From CAZBQG01 sp964493945 (GTDB lineage: Bacteria; Pseudomonadota; Alphaproteobacteria; Rhodospirillales; UBA2165), in contig CAZBQG010000042.1 of NCBI GenBank assembly GCA_964493945.1, positions 1-21,303 on the forward strand: 21,303 nt of DNA. The letters are read 5' to 3'. The notes beneath the pieces were generated by a model. It was not told the origin of the DNA. It saw nothing but the letters and a program-made list of their open reading frames with translations, and searched no databases. Below, one piece after another: positions 7,733 to 15,561 of this stretch; the stretch's first letter is position 1; the number at the start of each line of letters is the position of its first letter. Position numbers and translations under genes: made by a program.

Positions 7733-8653
7733 ATGGCCGATTATGACGCAATCATCATAGGTGCCGGGCCCGCCGGATTGACCGCGGGGCGAGATCTGGC
7801 AACGGCTGGAAAGCGGGTTTTGGTGCTGGACCGGGAATCCATCGGCGGGCGGGTGATGAATGTGGAATGGATCGAGGATCATCCTGAAGCCGGTGACAAG
7901 ATCAACGGTGCCACCCTGGGCTCGGGCCTGGCCGACGAGGCAGCCGATGCGGGCGCCCGCCTGGCGCTTGGCGATGTGGAGGAAGTGGAAATTTATTCCT
8001 CATCCAAGGCGGTGAGCTGCGCCGATGGGGAAAGCTACACGGCGGGTGTGATCATCATGGCCGGCGGCGTCAGGCCTCAAAAATTGGGCCTGCCCGGCGA
8101 GGAAAGCCTGGAAGGCAAAGGGGTCATTCATTGTGCCCTTTGTGACGCGGGGCTTTATGCCGGGCGCCCGGTGGCCGTGCTGGGCAGCAACGATGTGGCC
8201 CTGACCGAGGCCATGTATCTGGCCGACCGGGGAGCCAATGTATCAGTCATCGAGGCCGGGCCGGAATTGCTTGCCGGACCTGGGATAGGCGAACGGGCCC
8301 GGGCCCATGCCAATATGGAAATCCGCCTGGGCGAGAACGCCTTGGGCATTGAGGGTGACGAGGGTGTGACCGGTCTGACCGTCGAAAAGGCGGGTAGCGG
8401 GGAGAAAGAAACCCTGGATGCCTACGGGGTCCTGATCCGCACCGGCATTGAGCCCGAAAGTGATTGCCTGGAAGGGGTTCTGGACCTGGATGATGAGGGC
8501 TACGCCGAGACCAACGAGGATATGGAAACCGAAGTTCCGGGTCTCATCCTGGCCGGAGATATCCGCTTAGGCTCTCCCCGCGACGTGGCCTCCGCCATCA
8601 AAGACGGCGCGCTGGCGGCAAAGGCGGCCTTACGGATTCTTGGCCCTCAATAG
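7733..8653 (+). CDS. Thioredoxin-reductase-like FAD/NAD-binding oxidoreductase
   Basis: This 306-residue two-domain flavoprotein has the thioredoxin reductase architecture. The FAD site is GAGPAGLTAG at residues 10-19. A redox pair is visible at CALC (C134 and C137), where E. coli TrxB has CATC. A second FAD motif is LILAGDIRLGSPRDVASAIKDG near the C-terminus. The pyridine-nucleotide site is unusual: GSNDVA (151-156) replaces the usual GGGxSA, and VSVIEAG replaces the HRRxxxR NADPH loop. It may therefore use NADH or another donor. It is the last gene of the plus-strand cluster, 15 bp after the UbiD-like gene, and overlaps the convergent gene by 7 bp. A role in supplying electrons or reduced flavin to the pathway is inference. 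Confidence 0.85.
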   Translation: MADYDAIIIGAGPAGLTAGRDLATAGKRVLVLDRESIGGRVMNVEWIEDHPEAGDKINGATLGSGLADEAADAGARLALGDVEEVEIYSSSKAVSCADGESYTAGVIIMAGGVRPQKLGLPGEESLEGKGVIHCALCDAGLYAGRPVAVLGSNDVALTEAMYLADRGANVSVIEAGPELLAGPGIGERARAHANMEIRLGENALGIEGDEGVTGLTVEKAGSGEKETLDAYGVLIRTGIEPESDCLEGVLDLDDEGYAETNEDMETEVPGLILAGDIRLGSPRDVASAIKDGALAAKAALRILGPQ

Positions 8654-9644
8654 GTGTCGCTCCAGCTTAGACTGTCGCCGGGATCGACTGCCCCTGTGTC
8701 TTCGAAAAGCGCATCCAGGGTCCAGTCCCGCTGGATCAGTCCCTGCTGGCGTATATATTTCAAAATGATCTCAAGATTGTGGCGATTGGCCAGGGTCATG
8801 CCGTATTCCCAGGGGTCGCGGCCCAGCAATTTTATCTGGTCCTCCCAGGCCTCGGCCCACCAGGCCAGGGGCGTGATGCGTGGATTGGACATGCGCTGAT
8901 AACCTAGATTCTTGGAGCGCTCGAAGGCATTGACCAGATTGACGGCGATCTCGGGATGTTTTTCGACGATTTCCCGCTTGATCATGGTCGTATGCATGAT
9001 GGGAAAAATGCCCGTCCTGGTATAGAAATCTCTTTCTTCCGTGACATAGTCGTCAAAAATCCGGGTAATACGTTCATCACCATCCAGGAAGGCGCGGGGG
9101 AAGCCGGGCGAGATCAAGGCACCCACCTCGCCATTCAAAAGCATTTCCTCTACATCCATCTCCTTGGAGACCCGCTCTATGGTCATGCCCGGCGCCGGAT
9201 CGAAAGGGATATCCTCTTCGCCCTGGACAATCCAGGTAACTTGATCCTGGGGCAGGCCGTAGAATTCGTCCAATAGGCCATGCAGCCAAGCATTGGCGGC
9301 GGCGATGAAACTGCCGCCGGCGACCTTCTTGCCGATCAGATCGGCGGGCTTTTTTATTCCAGACGCCGGGTTGACGAAAACGAAGCCATGGCGAAAGCGG
9401 CGGTGCAAATGAACCGGCAGCCCCGTATATTCATAATCCCGGTCCCGCATCATGAAATAAGCGGCCACGTTGAATTCGCAGACATCGAATTCCAGGGTCG
9501 GCTCAATCCGCCATTGGGCCTGCGGTCTTTGATGGAGGGACGCACATCCAGATCGACGCCCTCGACGGTTACCGCACCTTCCTTGAGGGCCCGAATGCTT
9601 TCGTAATCGCCGCTGGAGAAGGTTAATTTAAGTTTTGCCGCCAT
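8647..9644 (-). pseudogene. 4,5-dihydroxyphthalate decarboxylase-like protein, single-base frameshift
   Basis: The start at 9644 gives MAAKLKLTFSSGDYESIRAL, then EGVDLDVRPSIKDR. This resembles the N-terminus of 4,5-dihydroxyphthalate decarboxylase (Pht5-like, with a periplasmic-binding-protein fold). Reading then drops out of frame at about 9520-9528. One frame over, QAQWRIEPTLEFDVCEFNVA leads into AAYFMMRDRDYEYTGLPVH and the rest, ending at 8647. Adding one base would give a 332-residue protein, the normal family length. There is no signal peptide, so it looks like a cytosolic enzyme rather than a transporter receptor. It is the last gene of a minus-strand operon, 24 bp after the amidohydrolase. 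The rest of the frame is intact, so a sequencing slip is as likely as a true mutation. Confidence 0.75.
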
Positions 9645-9668
9645 CTTGGCTTCCCGTCCGTTAATGGC

Positions 9669-10646
9669 TTAAAACCCAAAGACGCGCCTCGCATTTTCTC
9701 CCAGCACCGCCTTCGCCTGATCGGCGGGCAAATCCTCGACGGCGCCTTTCAGGAAAGGAATATCCGCCGGATGAGGGTAATCGGTGCCGAACATCACCTT
9801 GTCCGCGCCACCTATGTCGATCAGAAGCTGCAAGGCCAGCGGGTGGAAAGTGATGGAATCATAATAGATCCGGCGCAGATGCTCGGTCGGCAATTCGCTT
9901 ATTTTACGTTCCTCGGGCGGAATGCGTTTGTTGTAGAAAAGATCCAGCCGCCCCGCCAGGTAGGGCAAGGTGCCGCCGGCATGACAAGCGATGAGCTTGA
10001 GCTTGGTATAGCGGTCGAAGAAACCATCCAACACCATGCGCCCGACTGCCAGCGAGGTATCGAAGGTAAAGCCGACGACGGGCAGCAAACGGCCCATATC
10101 CATTTCCTTGATGCCCGGTGGTGCCGTGGGGTGGAGCATAACCGGCAGTGCCTTGGCTTCGATGGCATCCCAGATGGGCGCGAACATGGGATCGACCAGG
10201 GTCTTGCCTGCCAGATTGGCCAGCACGAACACACCGGCGGCACCCATGTTATTGGAGCGTTCCAATTCCTCCAGGGCAAGATCGGGATGAAGCCAGGGCA
10301 GTGTGGAGAACCAGCGTATACGGTCCGGATTGGCGGTCTGGGCCTGGCTCATATGATCGTTCATGGTCTGCGCCGCTTCGAGGGCGACCTCGCCTGTGCC
10401 CCAGATGGCGCTGGGCGAGCTCAGCGATATGACCGAAACATCAATGCCTTCCTTATCCATATCCTTGAAGCGCAAGCCGTAATCCAGCATCTCCTGGTTC
10501 ACGGTATAAGACGGCACCCCCCATTCCATCAGGGTCTCGAAACCGTCCTTGCCGGGCCTGAGCTCTAATTCGGGCGCGCCATGGGCACGCATAAGGGCCA
10601 GGAATTCCTCGGACAATACATGGGTATGCACATCGATAACGTTCAT
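9669..10646 (-). CDS. ACMSD-type amidohydrolase (probable decarboxylase or hydrolase)
   Basis: This 325-residue TIM-barrel metal enzyme is in the amidohydrolase-2 group, which includes ACMS decarboxylase and gamma-resorcylate decarboxylase. The metal and catalytic positions are all present: DVHTH (H7, H9), MLHPTAPP (H172), ACHAGG (H222) and FGTDYPHP (D289). Members usually use zinc and decarboxylate, or sometimes hydrolyse, cyclic or unsaturated acids in the cytosol. The length is normal. It follows the IpdB-like gene by 28 bp, and a GGAG lies 9 nt before the ATG. The position within an operon with CoA-transferase-fold and DHP-decarboxylase-like genes points to ring-compound breakdown. The substrate is unknown. 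Confidence 0.9.
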   Translation of the reverse strand: MNVIDVHTHVLSEEFLALMRAHGAPELELRPGKDGFETLMEWGVPSYTVNQEMLDYGLRFKDMDKEGIDVSVISLSSPSAIWGTGEVALEAAQTMNDHMSQAQTANPDRIRWFSTLPWLHPDLALEELERSNNMGAAGVFVLANLAGKTLVDPMFAPIWDAIEAKALPVMLHPTAPPGIKEMDMGRLLPVVGFTFDTSLAVGRMVLDGFFDRYTKLKLIACHAGGTLPYLAGRLDLFYNKRIPPEERKISELPTEHLRRIYYDSITFHPLALQLLIDIGGADKVMFGTDYPHPADIPFLKGAVEDLPADQAKAVLGENARRVFGF

Positions 10647-10674
10647 GGGATATTTCTCCAGCTAGGCGCCCTAA

Positions 10675-11526
10675 TCAGGCGCCAATGGTCAGGCGGCGGC
10701 TCCGCAGCCGACCTTCCGGATCGACGCGGCTGCGCAAAACATCCAACTCCCACGGGGTCGGCGGTGTGGTGGTGGGGATATCACCCTCAATGAGAAGATC
10801 GAAGCCGGTATTTTCTACAACGTCATCGACCGTATAGCCGGGATGGACAGACAGAAGCCGCATGCGGTGTTCCTCTTCGGAAAAATCGCAAACACATATG
10901 GGTGTCCAGCAAAAAGGCGGGCCATCGCGGCCATTGAGCAGCTTGGCCCGGCTGTCGCCACCGGTTACCCAGCCGGGACCGCTGACATAATCCACCTTTT
11001 CGACAAACAGGCGAACATTGTGATGTTCGGTGAACAAGCCTTGCGCGCCGCAGCCGAGCCAGATGGTGCCAACGGTTCCGGGCCCGCGGAATTTAAGCTT
11101 GGGATGGGGCCTGCCCACCCCGATCATGTTGGAATTGCCGTATTTGTCGATTTGGATACCGCCCAGGGAGCCGATCCCCTGGCCCTTTATCATGCGCTCG
11201 GTGGAGGCGTGTCCGGTCAGGAATCCGTCCACCGCATCCATCATCAACATCTTGCATTCGGCGCCCCGGTCGCAACGGGGATCCCATGTGCCCAGCGGCA
11301 GCTTGTCGAATTTGCCGTTGATCGATCCCGCGCCACCCGTGCTCAGCCACAGATTGGGCGCCACGGTCAGTTGGGCGAGGCGGGCGGCGGAGATGGGAAT
11401 GACCGCATTGGCTCCGCCGCCGCCCCGTGTTTCCTTTTCCGTGGCCAGGATGCGGGCCATGGCGATGGCCATCAATTCGGCCATGCCAAAATCATCGGTC
11501 CCGGGTGTGACGGGTCTGGCTGCCAT
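10675..11526 (-). CDS. CoA-transferase-fold subunit B, IpdB-like
   Basis: This 283-residue protein is a class I CoA-transferase beta-type subunit. It resembles mycobacterial IpdB, part of a CoA-thioester ring-opening hydrolase in steroid breakdown, in several places: ISAARLAQLTVAPNLWL, GIQIDKYGNSNMIGVG, NVRLFVEKVDYVSGPGW and MRLLSVHPGYTVDDVVENTG. True transferases carry a catalytic Glu (ENG/SENG-like) after the LWLS-type strand. Here that place reads STGGAGS, with no Glu. That supports a hydrolase-type or other IpdAB-like role over CoA transfer, though I am judging the alignment by eye. AAGGAGG lies 8 nt before the ATG, and the gene follows subunit A by 20 bp. Databases would probably call it glutaconate CoA-transferase subunit B. 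Confidence 0.85.
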   Translation of the reverse strand: MAARPVTPGTDDFGMAELMAIAMARILATEKETRGGGGANAVIPISAARLAQLTVAPNLWLSTGGAGSINGKFDKLPLGTWDPRCDRGAECKMLMMDAVDGFLTGHASTERMIKGQGIGSLGGIQIDKYGNSNMIGVGRPHPKLKFRGPGTVGTIWLGCGAQGLFTEHHNVRLFVEKVDYVSGPGWVTGGDSRAKLLNGRDGPPFCWTPICVCDFSEEEHRMRLLSVHPGYTVDDVVENTGFDLLIEGDIPTTTPPTPWELDVLRSRVDPEGRLRSRRLTIGA

Positions 11527-11546
11527 GATCTAAGCCTCCTTCCGGG

Positions 11547-12494
11547 TCAAACGGCCAGCATGCGTTTAAGCTCGTCCATGCGTTTCATGCCGCCCACCAG
11601 ATCCAGATATTCGTAATGATCCTTGGGACCGTAAACATATTTATCGAGATATTCGGAGACCTGCCCATCGCGGGACATTTTCAGGTACAAGCGAAGATGC
11701 TCCTCATCGACGGCGTAGTTGCTCGACGAGAAGGTGGGATGGGCGCCATAGGGCGCATGGACCACATAATCGACCAGGCTGCCGGGTACCGTGGTCTTGG
11801 CCGCGTCCGCCTCGATCACGTCGGGCCCGACAATCTCATCGGTCTGGATGATGACCATATTGGCGGCCTTGGCCTTATCCGGCTCCTGGCGGTTGCCGCC
11901 CAGACATTGGGCGTTGCCATATTGATCGCAGGCCTGGGCATGGATGATGGCCACATCCAGATGAAGGGGCGGAATGGCGAAGACCGTATCGCCCGTAAAG
12001 GGATCGGTGACCGTTTTGATTTCCGGGTTCAGTTTGGGATGGTCGGTGGCTTCCCAGACATATTGCACCACATTGAACGGACGCCCACCGGCGGCGGCCC
12101 GGGTGCCCAACTGAATGAAGGGCTCGTCGGCCTCGACGATATTGACCGATCCGTCTTCGGCGGCGCGGCGGAAATTGGGCGCCATGCCCAGATATTCGAA
12201 CCCCACATAAGAAAGATAAAGTTTTTTCATGACGCCCGCCGCCATCCATAAATCGGCGGACATGGAACAGGTGGTGGGCGGAACCAGGGTCATATCCTTG
12301 ACGCCATGGCGGATGGCGGCGCGGATCAGGGCCATGGCCCCATCCACCGAATGCGACCCGGCGATACCGAACACTTTCTGTTTGGCCAGAATCTTTCCGG
12401 CCTCTTCCAGATCGATCACCTTGGAGGCCCGTTCCGGATTTTCCGGAAGCTGCTCTTCCAACGGGATCATGAATTTATGTGGTTTGTCATCCAT
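11547..12494 (-). CDS. CoA-transferase-fold subunit A, IpdA-like
   Basis: This 315-residue partner of the B subunit is the first gene of the minus-strand operon. Family features are GIAGSHSVDGAMALIRAAIR (about residues 43-62), LYLSYVGFEYLGMAPNFRRA, IVEADEPFIQLGTRAAAGGRPF (E121, D123, E124; IpdA has its catalytic Glu105 in a similar place), DVAIIHAQACDQYGNAQ and VVHAPYGAHPTFSSSNY. The two subunits presumably form a heteromeric cytosolic enzyme acting on a CoA thioester. It is somewhat longer at the N-terminus than typical IpdA. A GGAAAAG stretch precedes the ATG. It is divergent from the lipoprotein gene across 130 bp. Confidence 0.87.
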   Translation of the reverse strand: MDDKPHKFMIPLEEQLPENPERASKVIDLEEAGKILAKQKVFGIAGSHSVDGAMALIRAAIRHGVKDMTLVPPTTCSMSADLWMAAGVMKKLYLSYVGFEYLGMAPNFRRAAEDGSVNIVEADEPFIQLGTRAAAGGRPFNVVQYVWEATDHPKLNPEIKTVTDPFTGDTVFAIPPLHLDVAIIHAQACDQYGNAQCLGGNRQEPDKAKAANMVIIQTDEIVGPDVIEADAAKTTVPGSLVDYVVHAPYGAHPTFSSSNYAVDEEHLRLYLKMSRDGQVSEYLDKYVYGPKDHYEYLDLVGGMKRMDELKRMLAV

Positions 12495-12624
12495 CGTCTT
12501 TTCCTGCCTGCTTGATCGCTCTTTTGGTGCCTTTGGCCGATCTTAGGCGGCCATGACCTGTTAATAAAGCGATAAGCTGTTTGCTCTATGATCAAGCTCC
12601 TGATTGGAAAAGGGATAGGACGGA
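12495..12624. promoter_or_regulatory. Divergent intergenic region between the IpdA-like operon and the lipoprotein gene
   Basis: These 130 bp must hold the start signals for both directions. On the plus strand a TATGAT (12587-12592) could be the -10 for the lipoprotein, but no convincing -35 lies 16-18 bp upstream. The AT-rich patch TTAATAAAGCGATAAG (12561-12576) is the only other notable stretch. No clear operator was seen. Confidence 0.3.
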
Positions 12625-12867
12625 ATGACCGGACGGGCAGGCTTGTTGGTGGTGGTGGCGCTCATACTCGGCGCCTGTGCCGATTATGAAAAAGGCGACG
12701 TGGTACGTTCCAGCTCCCATGAGATCAGGATCAAGATCGGCTACGACGCGGCCAATCAGGGCTTCGATACGGACCGCCAGGCCGCCGAACATTGCGAAGA
12801 CAGCGACCGCAAGGCCAAATGGATGGGCCACGACAAGGACGGCAACCTGCTTTATCGCTGCCAGTAA
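12625..12867 (+). CDS. Small predicted lipoprotein of unknown function
   Basis: This 80-residue protein has a short hydrophobic lead (residues 5-16) ending in a lipobox LGAC with Cys18, so it is probably lipidated and membrane-anchored in the envelope. The mature part is small and charged (about 62 residues) with two more cysteines: EHCEDSDRKAKWMG and a terminal LYRCQ. These could form a disulfide. A purine-rich GGATAGGACGGA lies just before the ATG. I do not recognise the family. The strong lipobox and coding-like composition support a real gene. Confidence 0.75.
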   Translation: MTGRAGLLVVVALILGACADYEKGDVVRSSSHEIRIKIGYDAANQGFDTDRQAAEHCEDSDRKAKWMGHDKDGNLLYRCQ

Positions 12868-12947
12868 CCCCTATTGACCAAGGGTCTTGTTCCGGGCCCG
12901 TCCAGCAGACAAAATCGGCATACTGACTCAATCGCAAGGAATTCATC

Positions 12948-14210
12948 ATGCCTGCCACCCTTCCCCCCGACTTTCCGCCCATGGATCTTCGCATCTGCCA
13001 GCCCGATAGGCGCGAGCCGGGCCTGAAGGTCTTCAATATCCGCCCGGGTGGCGCCGGCGACAACAGGACCAAGACCGGTTGGGTGGTGGCCGTGGATCAG
13101 GCCGGCGATGTGGCCTGGTATTACAAATCAGAAGAGCCCATCGGCGATATCCGGGATATGGGCAACGGCAATCTGATCTGCAACCGGACCGATGGCCGCC
13201 TGGTGGAGATCGACCGGGAAGGAAATATTCAGCGCCACTGGTATGCCACCGGAAAATGGGAGAGCAAGACCCCGCCGGCCGGCGGCATCCCCATCGAGGC
13301 ACCCGCCTTTCATCATTGCCTGGTGCCCATGAAGAACGGCAATCTTTTAGTGACCTCCATCGAAATCCGCCGCTATGACGATTGGCCTGGCAGCGATTCA
13401 GACCCCGACGCGCCAACCGAAAGCGCTAATCTGGTGGGCGACGTGATCATGGAAGTGACACCCGAAGGCAAGACGGTCAATGAATGGCGATTTCTGGATA
13501 TGCTGGATCCCTACCGCATCTGTTACGGCAGCCGGTCCGGCTATTGGGCGCAGCGGGGCTTTACCGGCAGCTTTGATTGGTGCCACACCAATTGTATTTT
13601 TTATGATGCGTCCGATGATACGATCCTGGCATCGCTCCGCACCCAAGATTGCATGATCAAATTTTCCCGGGGCGACGGCTCGCTCAAATGGATCCTGGGC
13701 ACCCCTGAAAATTGGCGCCAGCCCTGGGCCGATAAATTGTTGAAACCGGAAGGGGCGCTGGATTGGCAATATCATCAGCATGATTGTTCGGTGACGCCCA
13801 CCGGCACCATCTTGTGCTTCGATAACGCCAATCATCAGGCCACACCCTTCCAGCCCGAAATGCCGCCCGCCGATAATACCAGCCGCATCGTGGAATTCGC
13901 AGTGGATGAAGCGACCGGTACGGTGCGCCAGGTCTGGTCCCATGGGACGGAGCCCGATTACCGCATCTTTGCCTGCTATCAGGGCGGCGCCATCCGCCTT
14001 CCCGAAACGGGCAATACCTTCATGTCTTACGGCGGTATCTGCACTATCGACGGCGCGCCCAGCGAGGATGTGGGCGCCTCATTCTGCCGGGCCTGCCTGC
14101 GCGAAGTGACGCCGGGGGGCGAGGTTGTTTTCGAATTATGGATCGATGACAGCAACGCCTCCGAGCCCAGACCCTATTCCGTATTCCGCTCGGCCCATCT
14201 TGGCGCATAA
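12948..14210 (+). CDS. Arylsulfotransferase (ASST)-family beta-propeller protein
   Basis: This 420-residue protein resembles arylsulfotransferases, which move sulfate between phenolic compounds without PAPS. Propeller-type strands recur: GWVVAVDQAGDVAWYY, GRLVEIDREGNIQRHW, GDVIMEVTPEGKTVNEW, MIKFSRGDGSLKWILGTPEN and LREVTPGGEVVFELW. Likely active-site segments are FDWCHTNCIFYD (H213) and WQYHQHDCSVTP (H276 and H278). E. coli-type ASST is periplasmic, but this N-terminus (MPATLPPDFPPMDLR) has no signal peptide, so it may be cytosolic or have another function. AAGGA lies 7 nt before the ATG. The gene is followed after 4 bp by the broken methyltransferase gene. Substrate unknown. Confidence 0.8.
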   Translation: MPATLPPDFPPMDLRICQPDRREPGLKVFNIRPGGAGDNRTKTGWVVAVDQAGDVAWYYKSEEPIGDIRDMGNGNLICNRTDGRLVEIDREGNIQRHWYATGKWESKTPPAGGIPIEAPAFHHCLVPMKNGNLLVTSIEIRRYDDWPGSDSDPDAPTESANLVGDVIMEVTPEGKTVNEWRFLDMLDPYRICYGSRSGYWAQRGFTGSFDWCHTNCIFYDASDDTILASLRTQDCMIKFSRGDGSLKWILGTPENWRQPWADKLLKPEGALDWQYHQHDCSVTPTGTILCFDNANHQATPFQPEMPPADNTSRIVEFAVDEATGTVRQVWSHGTEPDYRIFACYQGGAIRLPETGNTFMSYGGICTIDGAPSEDVGASFCRACLREVTPGGEVVFELWIDDSNASEPRPYSVFRSAHLGA

Positions 14211-14214
14211 AGCC

Positions 14215-15042
14215 ATGAACCAATCCGCGTCCTATGGCAGGACCGATTGGGAGCAGCGCTCGGTCCAATGGGTCGACGGCGCCCCCGAGACCGTGTCCAA
14301 AAATGATGGGCCCAACCAGGCATTGATCGAGGCGGCCGGCATAGGGCCCGGCGATAGCGTACTCGACTTGGCGTCGGGAACCGGCGAGCCCGCCATCAGC
14401 ATCGCGCTCCATGTGGGGGAAGCAGGATAGGTCACGGCCAGCGATGCTACCAGCAATATGCTGGAGTCTACCCGGTCCCGGGCCGAAAAAATGAAGCTTA
14501 CCCATATGCGCTTTCAATTGACGCCCATGGAGGAAATCCCTTTTCCGGATCAAAATTTCGACGCCGTCACCTGCCGATACGGCCTGATGCATGCGGCGGA
14601 TGCCATGGCCGGGCTGAGGCATGCCAGGCGCGTGCTTAGGCCCGGGAAAAAGGCGGCCTTCATGGTCCACGGGCCGGCCCATCGCAACCATATCTGGTCT
14701 ACCCTCCATAGCACGGCCGCGGAGTTCTTCGGGATCGACAACAAACCAAGAATAGCCACTCATTTTCGCTATTCCGGCGAAGGTGAGCTAAGTGCGCTCA
14801 TGAATGAAGCCGGTTTCATGCTGGTGACGGAAAAGGAAATATCGGACGTCCAGGTGAAGAAAAAAAGCGGGAAATTATGGACCCCGGCGCTGCAACGGGG
14901 CTATGGGGAACGGTTGGGTAAACTGGATGAGGCGGAGCTGGCCCGGCTTGATCAGGCCATGGAGGCCGCCTTCGAGGAATTTCTGGACGGAGATGACTAC
15001 CACCTCAGAAGCGCGCAGATTATCGGCTGGGGACAGGCCTGA
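14215..15042 (+). pseudogene. Class I SAM-dependent methyltransferase with an internal TAG codon
   Basis: The start at 14215 gives MNQSASYGRTDWEQRSVQWV. SAM motif I is SVLDLASGTGEPAISIALHV. An in-frame TAG at 14428-14430 follows VGEAG, and without any frame change the protein continues VTASDATSNMLEST, FDAVTCRYGLMHAADAM and RRVLRPGKKAAFMVHGP to 15042. Relatives carry a basic or polar residue at the TAG position, within the motif I to motif II link, so one base change explains it (for example from CAG or AAG). Read through, it is 275 residues, the usual UbiE-like small-molecule methyltransferase size. It lies 4 bp after the ASST-family gene. Pyrrolysine is not expected in this lineage, so a nonsense mutation or an error is the best reading. 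Confidence 0.75.
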
Positions 15043-15048
15043 CTGGTC

Positions 15049-15056
15049 AGAAGGAG
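15049..15056 (+). promoter_or_regulatory. Ribosome-binding site left without a start codon
   Basis: AGAAGGAG is a strong Shine-Dalgarno sequence placed just after the methyltransferase stop. The next 10 nt hold no start codon and an in-frame TAA follows at 15067-15069. It looks like the leader of the isochorismatase-family gene whose first part has been deleted. Confidence 0.45.
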
Positions 15057-15069
15057 CAAGAAGACCTAA

Positions 15070-15555
15070 ACTCGGCTGAACATTTCATCTGCTTACAGGG
15101 CAAGCGAGGAATCCAGGGAAAACTGGAAAAGCTTTCACGAAACCTACCTCCCGGAATTGCGCGAAATCCGTTTCGCCTCCTTGGGCGCCAAGGGTGAGGG
15201 TTACAAGCTCTGGCCCGAACTGATCGTCGAAAGCGCGGATGAGGCGGTGATCAAGACCCGCTACAGCGCCTTCATCCAAGGGTCATCGGACATCGAAACC
15301 GTGCTCCGGGATCATGATATCGAAACCGTCCTGATCGGCGGCGTGGCGACCAATGTGTGCTGCGATTCGACGGCCAGGGATTGCATGATGCGGGGCTTCC
15401 GCACGATCATGGTGTCGGACGCCAACGCAACCTTCAGCGAAGAAGAACATGTGGCGGCACTGACCACCCCCATCACCTTCTTTGGTGATGTTCAGAATAC
15501 GGATGAGGTGGTTCAGTGGCTCAATACGGGTGTGGGACAAGCCGCCGCCGAATAA
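15070..15555 (+). pseudogene. Isochorismatase-family cysteine hydrolase, N-terminus missing
   Basis: The frame from 15070 gives about 161 residues. The later part is clearly isochorismatase/amidohydrolase-like: VIKTRYSAFIQGSSDIETVL, GVATNVCCDSTARDCMMRGF (the catalytic Cys in NVCC) and TITFFGDVQNTDEV-type sequence near the end. The catalytic Lys (in IKTR) is present. The first strand with the catalytic Asp (the usual IDMQ region), about 60-70 residues, is absent, and an in-frame TAA precedes the remnant. A TTG start at 15157 is possible but would give a protein without the Asp. The simplest reading is an internal deletion between the orphan ribosome site and about 15090. Typical substrates of the family are amides such as maleamate, N-carbamoyl compounds or isochorismate. 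Confidence 0.72.
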
Positions 15556-15561
15556 GCTGGA

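Noticed and set aside
9771..10568. Plus-strand open frame opposite the amidohydrolase
   Set aside because: It is antisense to a gene with all catalytic residues in place, and its translation resembles no known family.
12868..12947. Terminator between the lipoprotein and ASST-family genes
   Set aside because: Only a 3-4-bp stem (CCC/GGG) could be found and there is no T run.
14428..14430. TAG as a pyrrolysine codon
   Set aside because: No Pyl machinery is seen, the protein is not a methylamine methyltransferase, and other genes nearby are also broken.
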